A stretch of 64,000 bases of DNA from Rubrobacter marinus. GTDB lineage: Bacteria; Actinomycetota; Rubrobacteria; Rubrobacterales; Rubrobacteraceae. Both the position numbers and the translations under genes were made by a program. The notes beneath the pieces are model-generated. The model was not told the origin of the DNA. It worked only from the letters and a program-made list of their open reading frames with translations, and did not search any database. Each line of letters opens with the position of its first letter. Within the stretch, counting starts at the first letter, position 1. Below are positions 1 through 8,741 of this stretch, piece by piece. The stretch spans positions 2,356,001-2,420,000 of the forward strand of contig NZ_CP045121.1 of the NCBI RefSeq assembly GCF_011492965.1, read 5' to 3'.

Positions 1-114
1 GTCCTCACCCACGTCTACCCGCCCGCGGACGCGCTGGATCTCGAGGCCGAGATCGGGCGCGGCTTCTCGGGAGAGGTGCTGGTCGCCGAGGATGGCTTGA
101 AGCTCCACGTGTAA
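1..114 (+). CDS. MBL-fold metallo-hydrolase, C-terminal fragment
   Basis: The window opens inside a reading frame that runs 37 codons to a TAA. The end reads LTHVYPPAD followed by an acidic helix and VLVAEDGLKL. This is the usual tail of RNase Z-like and other metallo-beta-lactamase-fold hydrolases: a last 'LTHLYP' strand, then a closing '..AEDGL.' strand. The metal-binding HxHxDH core lies outside the window, so the substrate cannot be judged. The family call rests on this short tail only. Confidence 0.55.
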   Translation, partial: VLTHVYPPADALDLEAEIGRGFSGEVLVAEDGLKLHV

Positions 115-170
115 CCTGCAATTCGGTGGGAAGTCCCTCCCGGGACCCCAGGTAGGCGTTCACGACCGGC

Positions 171-381
171 GTGTTCGATCCGCCCGACTGCTCGCCGATC
201 TTCCGGGAGCGTGCCGCCCTCGTCGTGGCAATGGCGATGGTCGGCGTTCTCGTGCTGGTGATGAGGGGCATCGGGAAGAGCTGCTACCGATCCGGCGCGG
301 CGGCTCCTCGACGAGCGGTACATGAGGGGCGAGATCGACCGGAACGAGTACGGGCGGAAGCGCCGTGACCTTCGGGGCTGA
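171..381 (+). pseudogene. Small SHOCT-domain membrane protein, frameshifted
   Basis: A GTG at 171 (or ATG at 231) opens a frame with one hydrophobic helix (VVAMAMVGVLVLVM). The frame that follows, offset by one and ending at TGA 379, encodes LLDERYMRGEIDRNEYGRKR, a clear SHOCT (short C-terminal) domain. One TM helix followed by SHOCT is a common small actinobacterial membrane protein of unknown role. The two halves join only if the frame changes around 260-300. The change is in the opposite sense to the other frameshifts in this window, unless two bases were lost. The gene ends 9 nt from the convergent Fur-family gene. I am confident of the SHOCT half and less sure of the start. Confidence 0.5.
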
Positions 382-390
382 GGCCCCGGG

Positions 391-804
391 TCAGGAGTCC
401 GAGCAGGCGGCGCAGCGGCCGTGCAGCGTGATCTCGTGCCACTCGGTGACGAACCCGGTCTCGCGCTCGACCTGCAGGGCGAGGTACTCCATGAGCTCCT
501 CGTTGAACTCGATGACCGCTCCGCACTCCCGGCAGCGGGCGTGGTGGTGGATGCGCTCGGTCGCCAGCTCGTAGCGCGAGTACCCCTCACCGAAGTCCTC
601 CTTGCGGACGATCCCGAGCTCGTGCAGGAGATCCAGCGTCCGGTACACGGTGGAGAGGCCGAGCTCGGGGTGCTCCCCCTTCAGGCGGTCGTGCAACTCC
701 TCCGCCGACAGATGACGCGCGCCCTCCAACTCCCCCACGATCACACGCCGCTGGTTCGTTAGCCGGTAACCCCGGCTCCTGAGTAACTGCTCGAGCTCGC
801 TCAC
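391..804 (-). CDS. Fur-family metalloregulator (paralogue 1)
   Basis: A 137-residue protein starting at GTG 804. The N-terminal winged helix is clear (LRSRGYRLTNQRRVIVGELE, then TVYRTLDLL, the Fur recognition helix). The dimerisation half has the metal-ligand cluster HHHARCRECG and ends with a second CxxC (GRCAAC), so both structural-zinc cysteine pairs are present. Fur-family proteins are cytoplasmic metal- or peroxide-sensing repressors; the sequence alone does not separate Fur, Zur and PerR. An upstream ATG-initiated frame exists, but GTG 804 fits the Fur N-terminus and the promoter at 811-839. It is a candidate for the repressor of the Fur-type operators at 44970 and 48028. Confidence 0.85.
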   Translation of the reverse strand: MSELEQLLRSRGYRLTNQRRVIVGELEGARHLSAEELHDRLKGEHPELGLSTVYRTLDLLHELGIVRKEDFGEGYSRYELATERIHHHARCRECGAVIEFNEELMEYLALQVERETGFVTEWHEITLHGRCAACSDS

Positions 805-810
805 GCGGCA

Positions 811-839
811 AGTGTAGCCCAGCATGGTTCCAGGATCAA
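811..839 (-). promoter_or_regulatory. Promoter of Fur-like gene 1, probably leaderless
   Basis: On the minus strand a TTGATC -35 (834-839) and a TACACT -10 (811-816) are separated by exactly 17 bp. Only six bases lie between the -10 and the GTG start at 804. Transcription would therefore begin at or next to the start codon, giving a leaderless message, which is common in Actinomycetota. No Shine-Dalgarno sequence is present. Confidence 0.5.
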
Positions 840-866
840 TTCTTGCTTTCGGACTTGCGCCTCTTG

Positions 867-894
867 TTGCTTGCTCTCCTGTATGGGTTATAAC
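867..894 (+). promoter_or_regulatory. Putative promoter of the DUF4383 gene
   Basis: TTGCTT (867-872) and TATAAC (889-894) are 16 bp apart, about 38 nt before the ATG at 932. It is divergent from the Fur-family promoter. This is a sequence match only. Confidence 0.4.
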
Positions 895-931
895 GTAACA
901 GGGCGTGCAGACCGACCGAAGGAGGCACGGC

Positions 932-1309
932 ATGGCGGCAAGAACGTATGCGCAGGTTGTAGGGGTAGTGTTGATCTTGCTAGGGGTGGTGGGCCTCTTG
1001 CTCGGGGACGAGCTCTTCCTGGGCATCCTGAACATCGACCTCGTGGAGGACATCGTCCATCTGCTCTCGGGCGGGCTCCTGGCGTATCTCGGCTTCGGGA
1101 GGACGGATGACGGTACGGTGCGGTCGGTCGTGGGCGTCGTCGGGGTCGTCTACCTGCTCGTCGGCATCCTCGGCTTTATAGTGCCGACGCTGTTCGGTTT
1201 GATCCCGAACGGCTACACCATCTTCGACAACATCGTGCACCTCGCCCTCGGCGTCCTGGCGCTAGTCGTCGCCGGCGTGCCGGGCCGCAGCTCCACGGCG
1301 CGGAGCTAA
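932..1309 (+). CDS. DUF4383-type membrane protein
   Basis: A 125-residue protein with four predicted membrane helices (for example VVGVVLILLGVVGLLLG near the start and IVHLALGVLALVVAGV near the end). Conserved polar turns around ILNIDLVEDIVHLLSG and FDNIVHLALG are typical of DUF4383, a small actinobacterial membrane family of unknown function. ATG 932 is chosen over the in-frame start at 905 because AAGGAGG lies just upstream at 919-925. It stands alone and is transcribed away from the Fur-like gene. A stem-loop follows it at 1372. Confidence 0.8.
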   Translation: MAARTYAQVVGVVLILLGVVGLLLGDELFLGILNIDLVEDIVHLLSGGLLAYLGFGRTDDGTVRSVVGVVGVVYLLVGILGFIVPTLFGLIPNGYTIFDNIVHLALGVLALVVAGVPGRSSTARS

Positions 1310-1371
1310 ACTCCGCCGAAGCAGCTTATACAGTTCGTCGGGTCGGGCAAGTTGCGTCGCACGCAGGCGGA

Positions 1372-1410
1372 GAGGGAGCGCCCGGGCTTTATTGCGGGGC
1401 GCTCCCTCTT
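1372..1410 (+). terminator. Stem-loop, probable terminator after the DUF4383 gene
   Basis: A perfect 12-bp inverted repeat, GAGGGAGCGCCC (1372-1383) and GGGCGCTCCCTC (1397-1408), has a 13-nt loop and only a short TT tail. It sits between the DUF4383 gene and the next gene on the same strand. The missing U-tract is usual for high-GC actinobacterial terminators. Confidence 0.6.
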
Positions 1411-1431
1411 CCTGCATCGCGGGAGAAACGG

Positions 1432-1930
1432 GTGGACGTAGAAGCGGCGAGGGCCGGGCGACGCGAACTGCCCCTGTACCTGGCGGCGGCTCTGTCGTTG
1501 CTGGCCGCCCTCTCGCACCTCTGGGTCATGCCGGAGCACATGCGGGAGTGGTGGGGGTACGGGACGTTCTTTCTGGTCTCGGCGGCCGTCCAGGGGGCTT
1601 ACGGCACCGTCTTGATGCGGTGGCCCGGCGATCGCTGTTTCTCGTGGGTATCGGGGAAACCTGTTCGTCCTCGCCGTGTACCTCTCGACGAAGACCGTGG
1701 GGATACCCTTCTTCGGTCCTCGTGCGGGAGAGGCGGAGGGCTTCGGGTTCGTGGACCTGTGCGCGGCGGCGTCTGAGGTCGGGGTCGTGCTCGCGCTGGG
1801 CGCGCTCCTGATGCGGGACTTCTCCCGGGAGCGCAAGCTTCAGGTCGCCATCGTCCTTACCGCGGCCGCGCTGCTCGTAGGGCACCTCGTCCACCTGCTG
1901 GCCGACGGGGCCGCGACGGGGCACGGCTAA
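1432..1930 (+). pseudogene. Conserved membrane protein, two frameshifts
   Basis: Starts at GTG 1432 (VDVEAARAGRRELPLYL) and reads hydrophobic helices through SHLWVMPEHMREWWGYGTFF to LMRWPGD. It then continues as SLFLVGIG one frame over and as NLFVLAVYLSTKTVGIPFFG in the third frame, ending GHLVHLLADGA at 1930. Both changes (about 1635 and 1655) are what loss of one base would give. Repaired, it is roughly 165 residues with about five membrane helices, resembling uncharacterised actinobacterial integral membrane proteins. No enzymatic motif is seen. It lies downstream of the stem-loop at 1372. Confidence 0.6.
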
Positions 1931-2189
1931 GGGACGTGGCCATCGGGGCTTAGCGGCGCGTCCCAGGTACCTGGAGGTCGGGAGGAGCCCGTAGTATCGC
2001 TTTCCCAAGCGTCCACGAGACGCACGGCGCCGCCTCGATCGCCTCCGACGGGTGCCACGGCCGCCGCGCCGGTTCGCGCTTGCGCCCCCGTCCGGATTCC
2101 ACCCCATCGCGGTCGATCTCCCGTTGCTTTCGGGGGCCTCCTCCCTCGCTGTGCTCGTCTTCGAGTACGCGAAGCCGGACGGGAGGTTT

Positions 2190-4682
2190 CTAGCCCTTGC
2201 GCTTGAAGACGCTCTTGCGGCCGCCGGGCCACCAGTTCCAGTCGCCGAGGATGCGCATCGTGGCGGGGACGAGGAGGACGCGGATGATGGTGGCGTCCAC
2301 GAAGACGGCGACCGCGAGGCCGAGGCCGACCGCCTTCGTCGTCACGATGCCGGTAAACGCGAAGGCGCCCGTGACCACGATGATGATCGCGGCGGCCGAG
2401 GTGATGATGCCGGCCGTCGAGACCAGACCCTTCGAGACGCTCTCGGTGTTCGACTCGCCGTGCTCGTAGGCCTCCCGGATGCGCGAGAGCAGGAAGACCT
2501 CGTAGTCCATGGAGACGCCGAAGATCGTGCAGAACATCAGTATGGGGACCGTAGCGTCCACGAATCCCAGGGGCGCGAAGTTCAAGAAGCCCGAGAGGTT
2601 GCCGTCCTGGAAGACGAAGACCATCGCCCCGAAGCTCGCCGTGAGGCTCAAGATGTTCACGATCACCGCCTTCAGCGGGATAAAGAACGAGCGGAAGGTG
2701 AGGAAGAGGATCAGGTACGTCACCCCGAGCACGAACGCGACCGCGTAGGGCACGTTGCCGTAGAGGTTCGAGATGAAGTCCTTCTGCCCGGCGGAGAGCC
2801 CCCCGACGAGGTACTGCACCCCCTCCGGCGCGTCTATCGCCCGAACCTCCCCGACCACGGCGCGGGCCTCCTCTGTGTAGGGGTTCGGCGCGGTCACCGC
2901 CCGCAGGATCGTGCGGTCCCCGGCCACGAACGTGCTGAGGGCGCTTCGCACCTCCTCGGAGTCGCGGACCTCGGGGAGGGCGAGGACGTTGGAGATCCCC
3001 TCGGGCGTCGCCGTCCCGTCCGCGTTCACCCCCTCGGGAAGCTCCGGGACGCGGCCGTCGATCTCCTCGGCGGCGCGGCGCTCGGCCTCGGCGCGGACCT
3101 CATCCTCAGCACCCGGGGGCACGAAACCGTACTGGGCTTCGAGGCCGGCGAGCTGCTGCTCGACCGCCGCGTCGACCCGCGCCGCGGCCTGGGCCTCCGC
3201 GTCGCTGTGGGCGGAGGTTACGCGCTCGGCGTAGGCGCGGGCGGTCTCCTCGCCCACCGTGTAGATGCTCTCGACGCGCTCGACGCCGTCCGTCCCGCCG
3301 ACGCTCCCGCCGAAGTCGCGGACCTTCGCGAGGTTCTCGGGGCTCAGGGGGTCGCCGGGGAGGGTGGCGACGATGTCTATGGGGGTCAGGCGGGCGTAGT
3401 CGAAGTCCCGCTTGAGGATGTCGTCGCCGATGCGCGACTCGTAGCGGGTCGGGAGCACCGTGGCCTCGGGGATGCCGACCCTCATGTGCAGGGCCGGGTA
3501 GAGGAGGGCGAAGAGGACGGCGCCGACGGCGAAGAGCACGAGCACGGGGTGGAGCATCACGATCTCGGCGCTCCTGCTCCAGAAGCGAGCGCCGACGGGC
3601 TCGGAGCTCCGGCGGCGGCGCCTCAGGGAGAGGGCGTTGATCTTGTGCCCCAGGACCCCGAGGAGCGCGGGGAGGAGCGTCAGGGCGGCGGCGACGGAGA
3701 CGAAGACCACGAACGAGCCCGCAACACCGATGGAGCGCATGAACATATACGGGAAGAAGAGCAGGCCCATAAGCCCTATGAGGACGGCCGTCCCGCTGAA
3801 GAAGATGCTCCGACCTGCCGTCTCCACGGTCCTGGGCACGGCCTCAGAGACCGGGCCGTTCTCCAGCTCCTCCCGGAAGCGGCTCACGGCGAAGAGGGCG
3901 TAGTCGATCCCGAGGCCCAGGCCGAGCATCGTCGAGATCGTGAGGACGAAGAACGACATGTCGTAGGCGCCCGCGACAAAGTAGAGGGTGGCGAGGGTGA
4001 CGGCGACGCTCGCGCCCCCGATGACCACGGGGACGCCGGCGGCGACGAGGCTGCCGAAGGCCACGATCAGGATGAGGAGCGCGAGCGGGAACGCGTACTT
4101 CTCCGCCCGGCGGATGTCCTCGTTGCTCGCCTCGGTGATGTCGAGGTAGACGGCCGGCGCGCCCGTGACGTAGGTCTTCAACTCGTCGGAGCGGACCCTC
4201 TCGCGCACCTCGTCGACGAGCCCTTGCGTCTCGTCGACGGAGACGCCGAAGGAGACCAGAGCGTAGCTTTTCTGCTCGTCCTTGGAGACGAAGAGCGGGT
4301 CCCTCGTCTCCGAGTAGGTGGTGACGTTCCGGACCTCCTCGATGCCGCGCACGTCCTCCAGGGCCCGGTTCTGGGCCTCCTGGAACTCGGGGCTCGTGGC
4401 GGGCGCGCCCTCGCCCTCGAAGACGACCGTGACGATGGCGGGCGAGGCGTCGAAGTCGTCGAGCAGGATCTCCTGCACCTCCTCGGCGTCGGAGCCCGCG
4501 CCGCTGAACCCGCCGCCCTTGAGCCGGTCGGAGAGGTTCGGGGCGAAGAAGGCGCTCGCCACGAGAAGGAGGCCCCACACGATGAGGATGGGCCAGCGGA
4601 ACCTGTAGGAGAAGCGGCCGAGCGCGCTAAAAACGTTCAACCGACGCCGTGATCCTTGTCCTGAGGCCCGAGCTTCACGCAT
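2190..4682 (-). CDS. MMPL-family RND exporter
   Basis: An 830-residue integral membrane protein with the duplicated MMPL/RND layout. A first helix near residue 30 is followed by a soluble loop, then a five-to-six-helix bundle with the proton-relay Asp-Tyr motif GIDYALF (about residue 256). A second soluble loop with a Glu/Ala-rich helix follows, then the second bundle with the equivalent SMDYEVF (about residue 720). Mycobacterial MMPL proteins export lipids and siderophores; the substrate here is unknown. The annotated start is ATG 4682; a TTG at MNVFSALGRF about 15 codons later is also possible. The reading frame is intact over 2.5 kb. Confidence 0.88.
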   Translation of the reverse strand: MREARASGQGSRRRLNVFSALGRFSYRFRWPILIVWGLLLVASAFFAPNLSDRLKGGGFSGAGSDAEEVQEILLDDFDASPAIVTVVFEGEGAPATSPEFQEAQNRALEDVRGIEEVRNVTTYSETRDPLFVSKDEQKSYALVSFGVSVDETQGLVDEVRERVRSDELKTYVTGAPAVYLDITEASNEDIRRAEKYAFPLALLILIVAFGSLVAAGVPVVIGGASVAVTLATLYFVAGAYDMSFFVLTISTMLGLGLGIDYALFAVSRFREELENGPVSEAVPRTVETAGRSIFFSGTAVLIGLMGLLFFPYMFMRSIGVAGSFVVFVSVAAALTLLPALLGVLGHKINALSLRRRRRSSEPVGARFWSRSAEIVMLHPVLVLFAVGAVLFALLYPALHMRVGIPEATVLPTRYESRIGDDILKRDFDYARLTPIDIVATLPGDPLSPENLAKVRDFGGSVGGTDGVERVESIYTVGEETARAYAERVTSAHSDAEAQAAARVDAAVEQQLAGLEAQYGFVPPGAEDEVRAEAERRAAEEIDGRVPELPEGVNADGTATPEGISNVLALPEVRDSEEVRSALSTFVAGDRTILRAVTAPNPYTEEARAVVGEVRAIDAPEGVQYLVGGLSAGQKDFISNLYGNVPYAVAFVLGVTYLILFLTFRSFFIPLKAVIVNILSLTASFGAMVFVFQDGNLSGFLNFAPLGFVDATVPILMFCTIFGVSMDYEVFLLSRIREAYEHGESNTESVSKGLVSTAGIITSAAAIIIVVTGAFAFTGIVTTKAVGLGLAVAVFVDATIIRVLLVPATMRILGDWNWWPGGRKSVFKRKG

Positions 4683-4827
4683 CTCATGTTACCCAATGCG
4701 CGACGAACGGATGGCGTTTCTTTTACAACACGCCGCCGAAGTCCCGGAACGAAGAACAGGCCCCGCCCCTCGACGGACACGACCGTGCCTACCCCGAACG
4801 CGCGGCGGGCATATACACGCGGCGCGA

Positions 4828-5515
4828 ATGGCGAAGGACGAGCGGACAGACGGGCGCCTGAGGGCGCGTCCGGTGGCGGGGCCGACCGGCTCCCCCCGGT
4901 CGGCCTGCTCGGACTCGGAGGTCCCCGCGCGGGGAGCACCTGTTGTACGTGCCTTCGGGGTACCGGGCCGGGCGCCCCTCGCCGCTCGTGGTCCTGTTGC
5001 ACGGGGCGGGGGCGGAGGCTCGCGGCATCCTACCCGTGTTTCGGGACGCGGCGGAGGCGGAGGGGCTTGTCGTCCTCGCCCCGACCTCTCGTGAGTACAC
5101 GTGGGACGTCATCGTCGGGGGGTACGGGCCGGACGTACGGGCGATCGACGGGGCCCTGGAACGGACGTTCTCCCGTTACGCCGTCGATCCCGCGCGCGTC
5201 GCCGTCGCCGGGTTCTCTGACGGGGCTTCCTACGCGCTCTCCCTGGGGATCACCAACGGAGATCTGTTCCGCCGCGTCCTCGCGCTCTCCCCGGGTTTTA
5301 TGGCGCCGGCCGGGCGGGTCGGCTCGCCCCGCTTCTACGTCTCCCACGGCACGCGGGACGCCGTGCTCCCGATCGAGCGCTGCAGCCGCACGATCGTCCC
5401 GCGGCTCGAACGCTCGGGGTACGGGGTTCGCTACCGCGAGTTCGACGGCGGCCACGAAGTGCCGCCCGAGGTCATGCGGGAGGCCGGAGACTGGCTCGCC
5501 GCGGGCGAGGACTAG
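4828..5515 (+). pseudogene. Alpha/beta-hydrolase (phospholipase/carboxylesterase type), N-terminus frameshifted
   Basis: The C-terminal 190 residues are intact: VVLLHGAGA (oxyanion region), VAGFSDGASYAL (nucleophile Ser in GxSxG), SHGTRDAVLP (Asp) and FDGGHEVP (His), a complete catalytic triad. This resembles YpfH/phospholipase-carboxylesterase hydrolases. The N-terminus starts at ATG 4828 (MAKDERTDGRLRARP), moves to a second frame (GADRLPPVGLLGLGGPR) and then to the frame of EHLLYVPSGY. The two changes, near 4875 and 4935, are each consistent with one lost base. It is divergent from the MMPL gene and convergent with the MFS gene. Confidence 0.7.
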
Positions 5516-5558
5516 GGGAGAGCGGACGGGCGGAGGCGCCGTTCGAGCGTTCGTCCCG

Positions 5559-6722
5559 CTATTGGCGGGCGCGGGGCAGGGTCAGGGCGAGGAGGAGGCC
5601 TATCGGGGGGAGGGCGGCGATGGCCAGCAGCATGGTCGAGAGACCGTAGGCGTCGGCAAAGGCCCCGAGGAGGGGGGCGCCGACGCCGCCGAGCCCGATG
5701 GAGAGGCCCATGGTGATGCCTGCGGCTACCCCGATCCTGCCGGGCAGATACTCCTGCCCCATCACCACCGTCACGCCGAAGGTGCCGATGGTGAACGCGC
5801 CTATGGCCGCGAGCAGGGCCATCCCGCCAAGGGGACCGGCGAGGGTGAAGGCGTAGAGGAGCGGGGAGAGGACGAGCATCGTGGCCGCGAGGACGGTCCT
5901 GCGCCCGAAACGGTCGGCGACGGGCCCGAGGGCCAGGGTCCCGACCGCCCCGGCGAAGAGCATCACGGAGAGGGCCGCGTTCGCGAGGCCCGGCGACGCG
6001 CCGAGCTCGCGGATGTAGTACGAGGCGACGAAGGTGACGAGGCCGAAGTAGACGAACGAGCGGACCGTGACCACCCCGACCATGCGCGCGAAGGGCCACC
6101 AGCGGTCCGGCGCGGCCTCCTTCTGCCGCCCCTCTCCCCCACCCGCGGCCTCCGGCCGGAACGAGAGGAGGCGCGGCAGCTCGTGGAAGAGGACGAGCCC
6201 CATGGCGAGCGCGGGGAGGGCGAGGAAGAGGGTGCCGGGGAGCCCGAAGACGAGGACGAGCGGGGTCGCGAGCACGGGACCGAGGGCGAAGCCGGCGTTG
6301 CCGCCGACGGAGAAGAAGCTCATGCCGCGGGCGCGGCGGGAGCCCGAGACATAGGCCGCGAACCGGGCGGATTCCGGGTGGAAGGCGGCCACGCCGAGGC
6401 CCGAGAGGACGACGCACAGGAAGATCCAGAGAAAAGACGGCGCGACGCCCGCGAGCGCCACCCCGACGCCTCCGAAAATCACCCCGAGCGGCATGAGGGA
6501 CGGGAGGGGCTTCTTGTCCGAGAAGAGGCCGAAGAGCGGCTGGACGATGGAGGAGCTCAGGGTGGCCGCGAGGACGAGAGATCCCGCCGCCGCGAGCGAG
6601 AGCCCCCGCTCGGTGACGAAGAACGGGACGAGGGCGGCCACCGCCCCCTGGTTCAGATCCGTGAAGAGGTGGCCGGCCGAGAGGACGGCCATCGCCCGCC
6701 TGTCTACGCCCTTCTCTCTCAA
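5559..6722 (-). CDS. MFS transporter, fosmidomycin-resistance-like
   Basis: About 387 residues and twelve predicted helices. The opening MAVLSAGHLFTDLNQGAVAA and the helix-5 segment FHPESARFAAYVSGSRRARG match the Fsr/YfnA-like MFS group (fosmidomycin-resistance proteins), with the usual GNAGFALGP after it. The substrate is not predictable. The start is taken as TTG 6722, whose last bases overlap the TGA of the upstream small gene (TTGA), implying translational coupling; ATG 6692 (MAVLSAGH) is the alternative. Stop TAG at 5559. Confidence 0.82.
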   Translation of the reverse strand: MREKGVDRRAMAVLSAGHLFTDLNQGAVAALVPFFVTERGLSLAAAGSLVLAATLSSSIVQPLFGLFSDKKPLPSLMPLGVIFGGVGVALAGVAPSFLWIFLCVVLSGLGVAAFHPESARFAAYVSGSRRARGMSFFSVGGNAGFALGPVLATPLVLVFGLPGTLFLALPALAMGLVLFHELPRLLSFRPEAAGGGEGRQKEAAPDRWWPFARMVGVVTVRSFVYFGLVTFVASYYIRELGASPGLANAALSVMLFAGAVGTLALGPVADRFGRRTVLAATMLVLSPLLYAFTLAGPLGGMALLAAIGAFTIGTFGVTVVMGQEYLPGRIGVAAGITMGLSIGLGGVGAPLLGAFADAYGLSTMLLAIAALPPIGLLLALTLPRARQ

Positions 6723-6928
6723 GGACGGACCCGATGGTCGCGCGCGTAGGCGTCGTAGGAGTAGGCGGCGGCGACGTGGCGGCTCCAGCCGGGCGACCCG
6801 CCCGAGCCGATCCACAGCCCCGGCGTGACGATAAGCCACAGGATGCCCGCGAGGACGCGGCCGTCGTCCATCTGGCCGACGCCGGGGATGACCGGGCTCG
6901 GCGCCGCCGCGAGGCCCGGGTTGCGCAC
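6719..6928 (-). CDS. Small TM2-like membrane protein
   Basis: A 69-residue protein from GTG 6928, with GGAGGTGG a few bases upstream. It begins RNPGLAAA, then VIPGVGQMDDGRVLAGILW, the 'PGxGQxxxG+xxxG' turn typical of TM2/DUF5683-type small membrane proteins. It ends with a charged tail (YARDHRVRP). Function unknown. It overlaps the MFS start by 4 nt, so the pair is probably one transcript. The middle (GSGGSPGWSRHV) is less hydrophobic than expected, so a local base error is possible. Confidence 0.55.
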   Translation of the reverse strand: MRNPGLAAAPSPVIPGVGQMDDGRVLAGILWLIVTPGLWIGSGGSPGWSRHVAAAYSYDAYARDHRVRP

Positions 6929-6975
6929 CGCTCCACCTCCGTCTAGACGGGCTTGCCGGCAGATACTACCAGCCG

Positions 6976-8658
6976 CTAGCGCTCGTCCTCCAGACGGTAC
7001 GGGGCGAGCGCCCACGCGCGGGGCGCCTTCAGCTCGGCGAACGCCTCCAGGACCGCGTCGACCGCCTCGCGCACGGGCTCACCGGGCGACGGGCGGGCGC
7101 CCGCGGGGACGGAGACCTTCAGGAGCGTGTCCGCGTCGTCCCCGTCCATCCCCGCGAGGCTCCTCGCCTTCCGGAGGGCGTCCCGGAAGCCCGCGACCTC
7201 GTCGACGAGGCGCCGCTCCAGGGCCTCGTCGCCCGTCCACACGCGCCCGCCGGCGAGGCCTTCGAGCGTCGCGGGATCCATCCCGCGCCCGCGCACGACC
7301 CGGTCCTTGAACTCGTCGTAGACGGCGGTGAGCTGCGTCCGGAGCACGGCGAGCTCGTCGGCGGTCGGCTCGCGGCGGGGGTCGAGGAGGTTGGAGCGTG
7401 CGCCCCGCTCGACGGTGACGGGGTTGACGCCGAGGTCTCCGAGCAGGCCGGCCGCGACGGGGCGCGTGAGGATCACGCCGATGGAGCCGGTGACGGTGTT
7501 CCCGCGCGCGACGACGTGGCTCGCCGCCGCCGAGACGTAGTAGCCGCCGGAGGCCGCGGCGTTGCCCATGAGGACGACGACGGGCTTCCTGCGCCGGACG
7601 CGCTCGACCTCGCGCCAGATCAGATCCGAGGCGAGCGCGTCGCCCCCCGGCGAGTCGACGTGCAGCAGCACCGCCCCGACCCGCCTGTTCTTCTCGGCGA
7701 CGCGCAGGGCGGCGACGACGGAGTCGCTTCCGGCCTGCTGGCGCCCCACCAGCGGGAGCGGCACCGGTAGGTTCCGGCTCCTCCCGCGCACGATCGCCCC
7801 CTCCACCCCGACCATCGCCACGAGCTTTCGCGCCCTCTTGCGATACGGCAGACGCAGGGCGCGGCGCGCCCCGGCCCACTCGGCCAGCCGCGCGCCCCCC
7901 TCACCGAGCCTGCCGGCCAGCTCGTCCTCGTAGAGCACGCCGTCTATGAGGCCCGCCTCTTCCGCGGCGGAGGCGGGGTAGGGGGCCCCGTCTATGAGGC
8001 GGCGCGTCTCGTCCGGCGGGAGGCCGCGTCCGGCGGAGATCGCGTCTACGAGCGCCCCGAACCTGCGGTCGATGAGCCTCTCGGTCTGCTCGCGGGACTC
8101 CTCGGAGAAGTCCGAGCGGGCCAGGGTGTCGCCGGCGCTCTTGTAGGGCGAGACGGCGACGACCTCCGTCCGGATGCCGACGCGCGAGAGGGCGTCCTTC
8201 AGGAAGTTCACCCGGGCGCTGACGCCGACGACGTTCAGGGTCGAGAGCGGGGTCGCGAAGATCTCGTCCGCGGCCGAGGCGAGGTAGTAGTCGCGGCTGC
8301 CGGGATCCACGAGGTAGGCGACCACCCTCTTCCCCCGCCCCCTGAAACGCTCGATCTCGCGGCGCAGCTCCTCCAGGGAGGCCCAGCCCGCGTCGAGGTT
8401 CTCGACGCGCAGGACGACGCCGGCCGGTCTGCCGTCGGCGAGGATGCGGTCGAGGCGCGAACGGATGCCTTCGAGGCTCGGGCCGGAGGGTCGGGGACCC
8501 AGACGGCGGCGCAGGAAGCCCCTCCTGCGCGACTCGAACTCGGGCAGGGAGCCCGAGACCGGGATCCAGACGAAGTCCGGGGGCCGCCGGAGGAGGCGCA
8601 CGGCAACGTTTCTGAGGAGGCGGAAGAGGTTTACGAGCGCCGTGATGAGGAGTGCCAT
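6976..8658 (-). CDS. sppA: Signal peptide peptidase SppA, S49 (67K type)
   Basis: A 560-residue membrane-anchored serine protease of the long, two-domain type. An N-terminal hydrophobic anchor (MALLITALVNLFRLLRN) is followed by the N-domain carrying the general-base Lys in VVAVSPYKSAGD (about residue 171). The C-domain carries the nucleophile Ser in GNAAASGGYYVS (about residue 369). This Ser/Lys dyad split across the two halves is diagnostic of the E. coli SppA type. Family members degrade cleaved signal peptides in the membrane. It starts at ATG 8658 with AAGG upstream and is divergent from Fur-like gene 2. Confidence 0.9.
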   Translation of the reverse strand: MALLITALVNLFRLLRNVAVRLLRRPPDFVWIPVSGSLPEFESRRRGFLRRRLGPRPSGPSLEGIRSRLDRILADGRPAGVVLRVENLDAGWASLEELRREIERFRGRGKRVVAYLVDPGSRDYYLASAADEIFATPLSTLNVVGVSARVNFLKDALSRVGIRTEVVAVSPYKSAGDTLARSDFSEESREQTERLIDRRFGALVDAISAGRGLPPDETRRLIDGAPYPASAAEEAGLIDGVLYEDELAGRLGEGGARLAEWAGARRALRLPYRKRARKLVAMVGVEGAIVRGRSRNLPVPLPLVGRQQAGSDSVVAALRVAEKNRRVGAVLLHVDSPGGDALASDLIWREVERVRRRKPVVVLMGNAAASGGYYVSAAASHVVARGNTVTGSIGVILTRPVAAGLLGDLGVNPVTVERGARSNLLDPRREPTADELAVLRTQLTAVYDEFKDRVVRGRGMDPATLEGLAGGRVWTGDEALERRLVDEVAGFRDALRKARSLAGMDGDDADTLLKVSVPAGARPSPGEPVREAVDAVLEAFAELKAPRAWALAPYRLEDER

Positions 8659-8691
8659 GAGCCTTAATGTATCTCGGGACCACGAAATGGG

Positions 8692-8720
8692 TTGTGATAG
8701 ACTTTTCCAGGAATGGTTAT
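8692..8720 (+). promoter_or_regulatory. Putative promoter of Fur-like gene 2
   Basis: TTGTGA (8692-8697) and GGTTAT (8715-8720) are 17 bp apart, just before the GGGAGG ribosome-binding site at 8726-8731. No clear Fur/PerR box is visible here, so autoregulation is not evident from sequence. Confidence 0.35.
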
Positions 8721-8741
8721 TGATCGGGAGGCGTGGCAGAG

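Noticed and set aside
2052..4652. An 866-codon open frame on the plus strand
   Set aside because: It lies antisense to the MMPL gene and is all Asp/Glu/Arg/Gly low complexity, the usual mirror of a high-GC coding strand. It has no domain and no Shine-Dalgarno.
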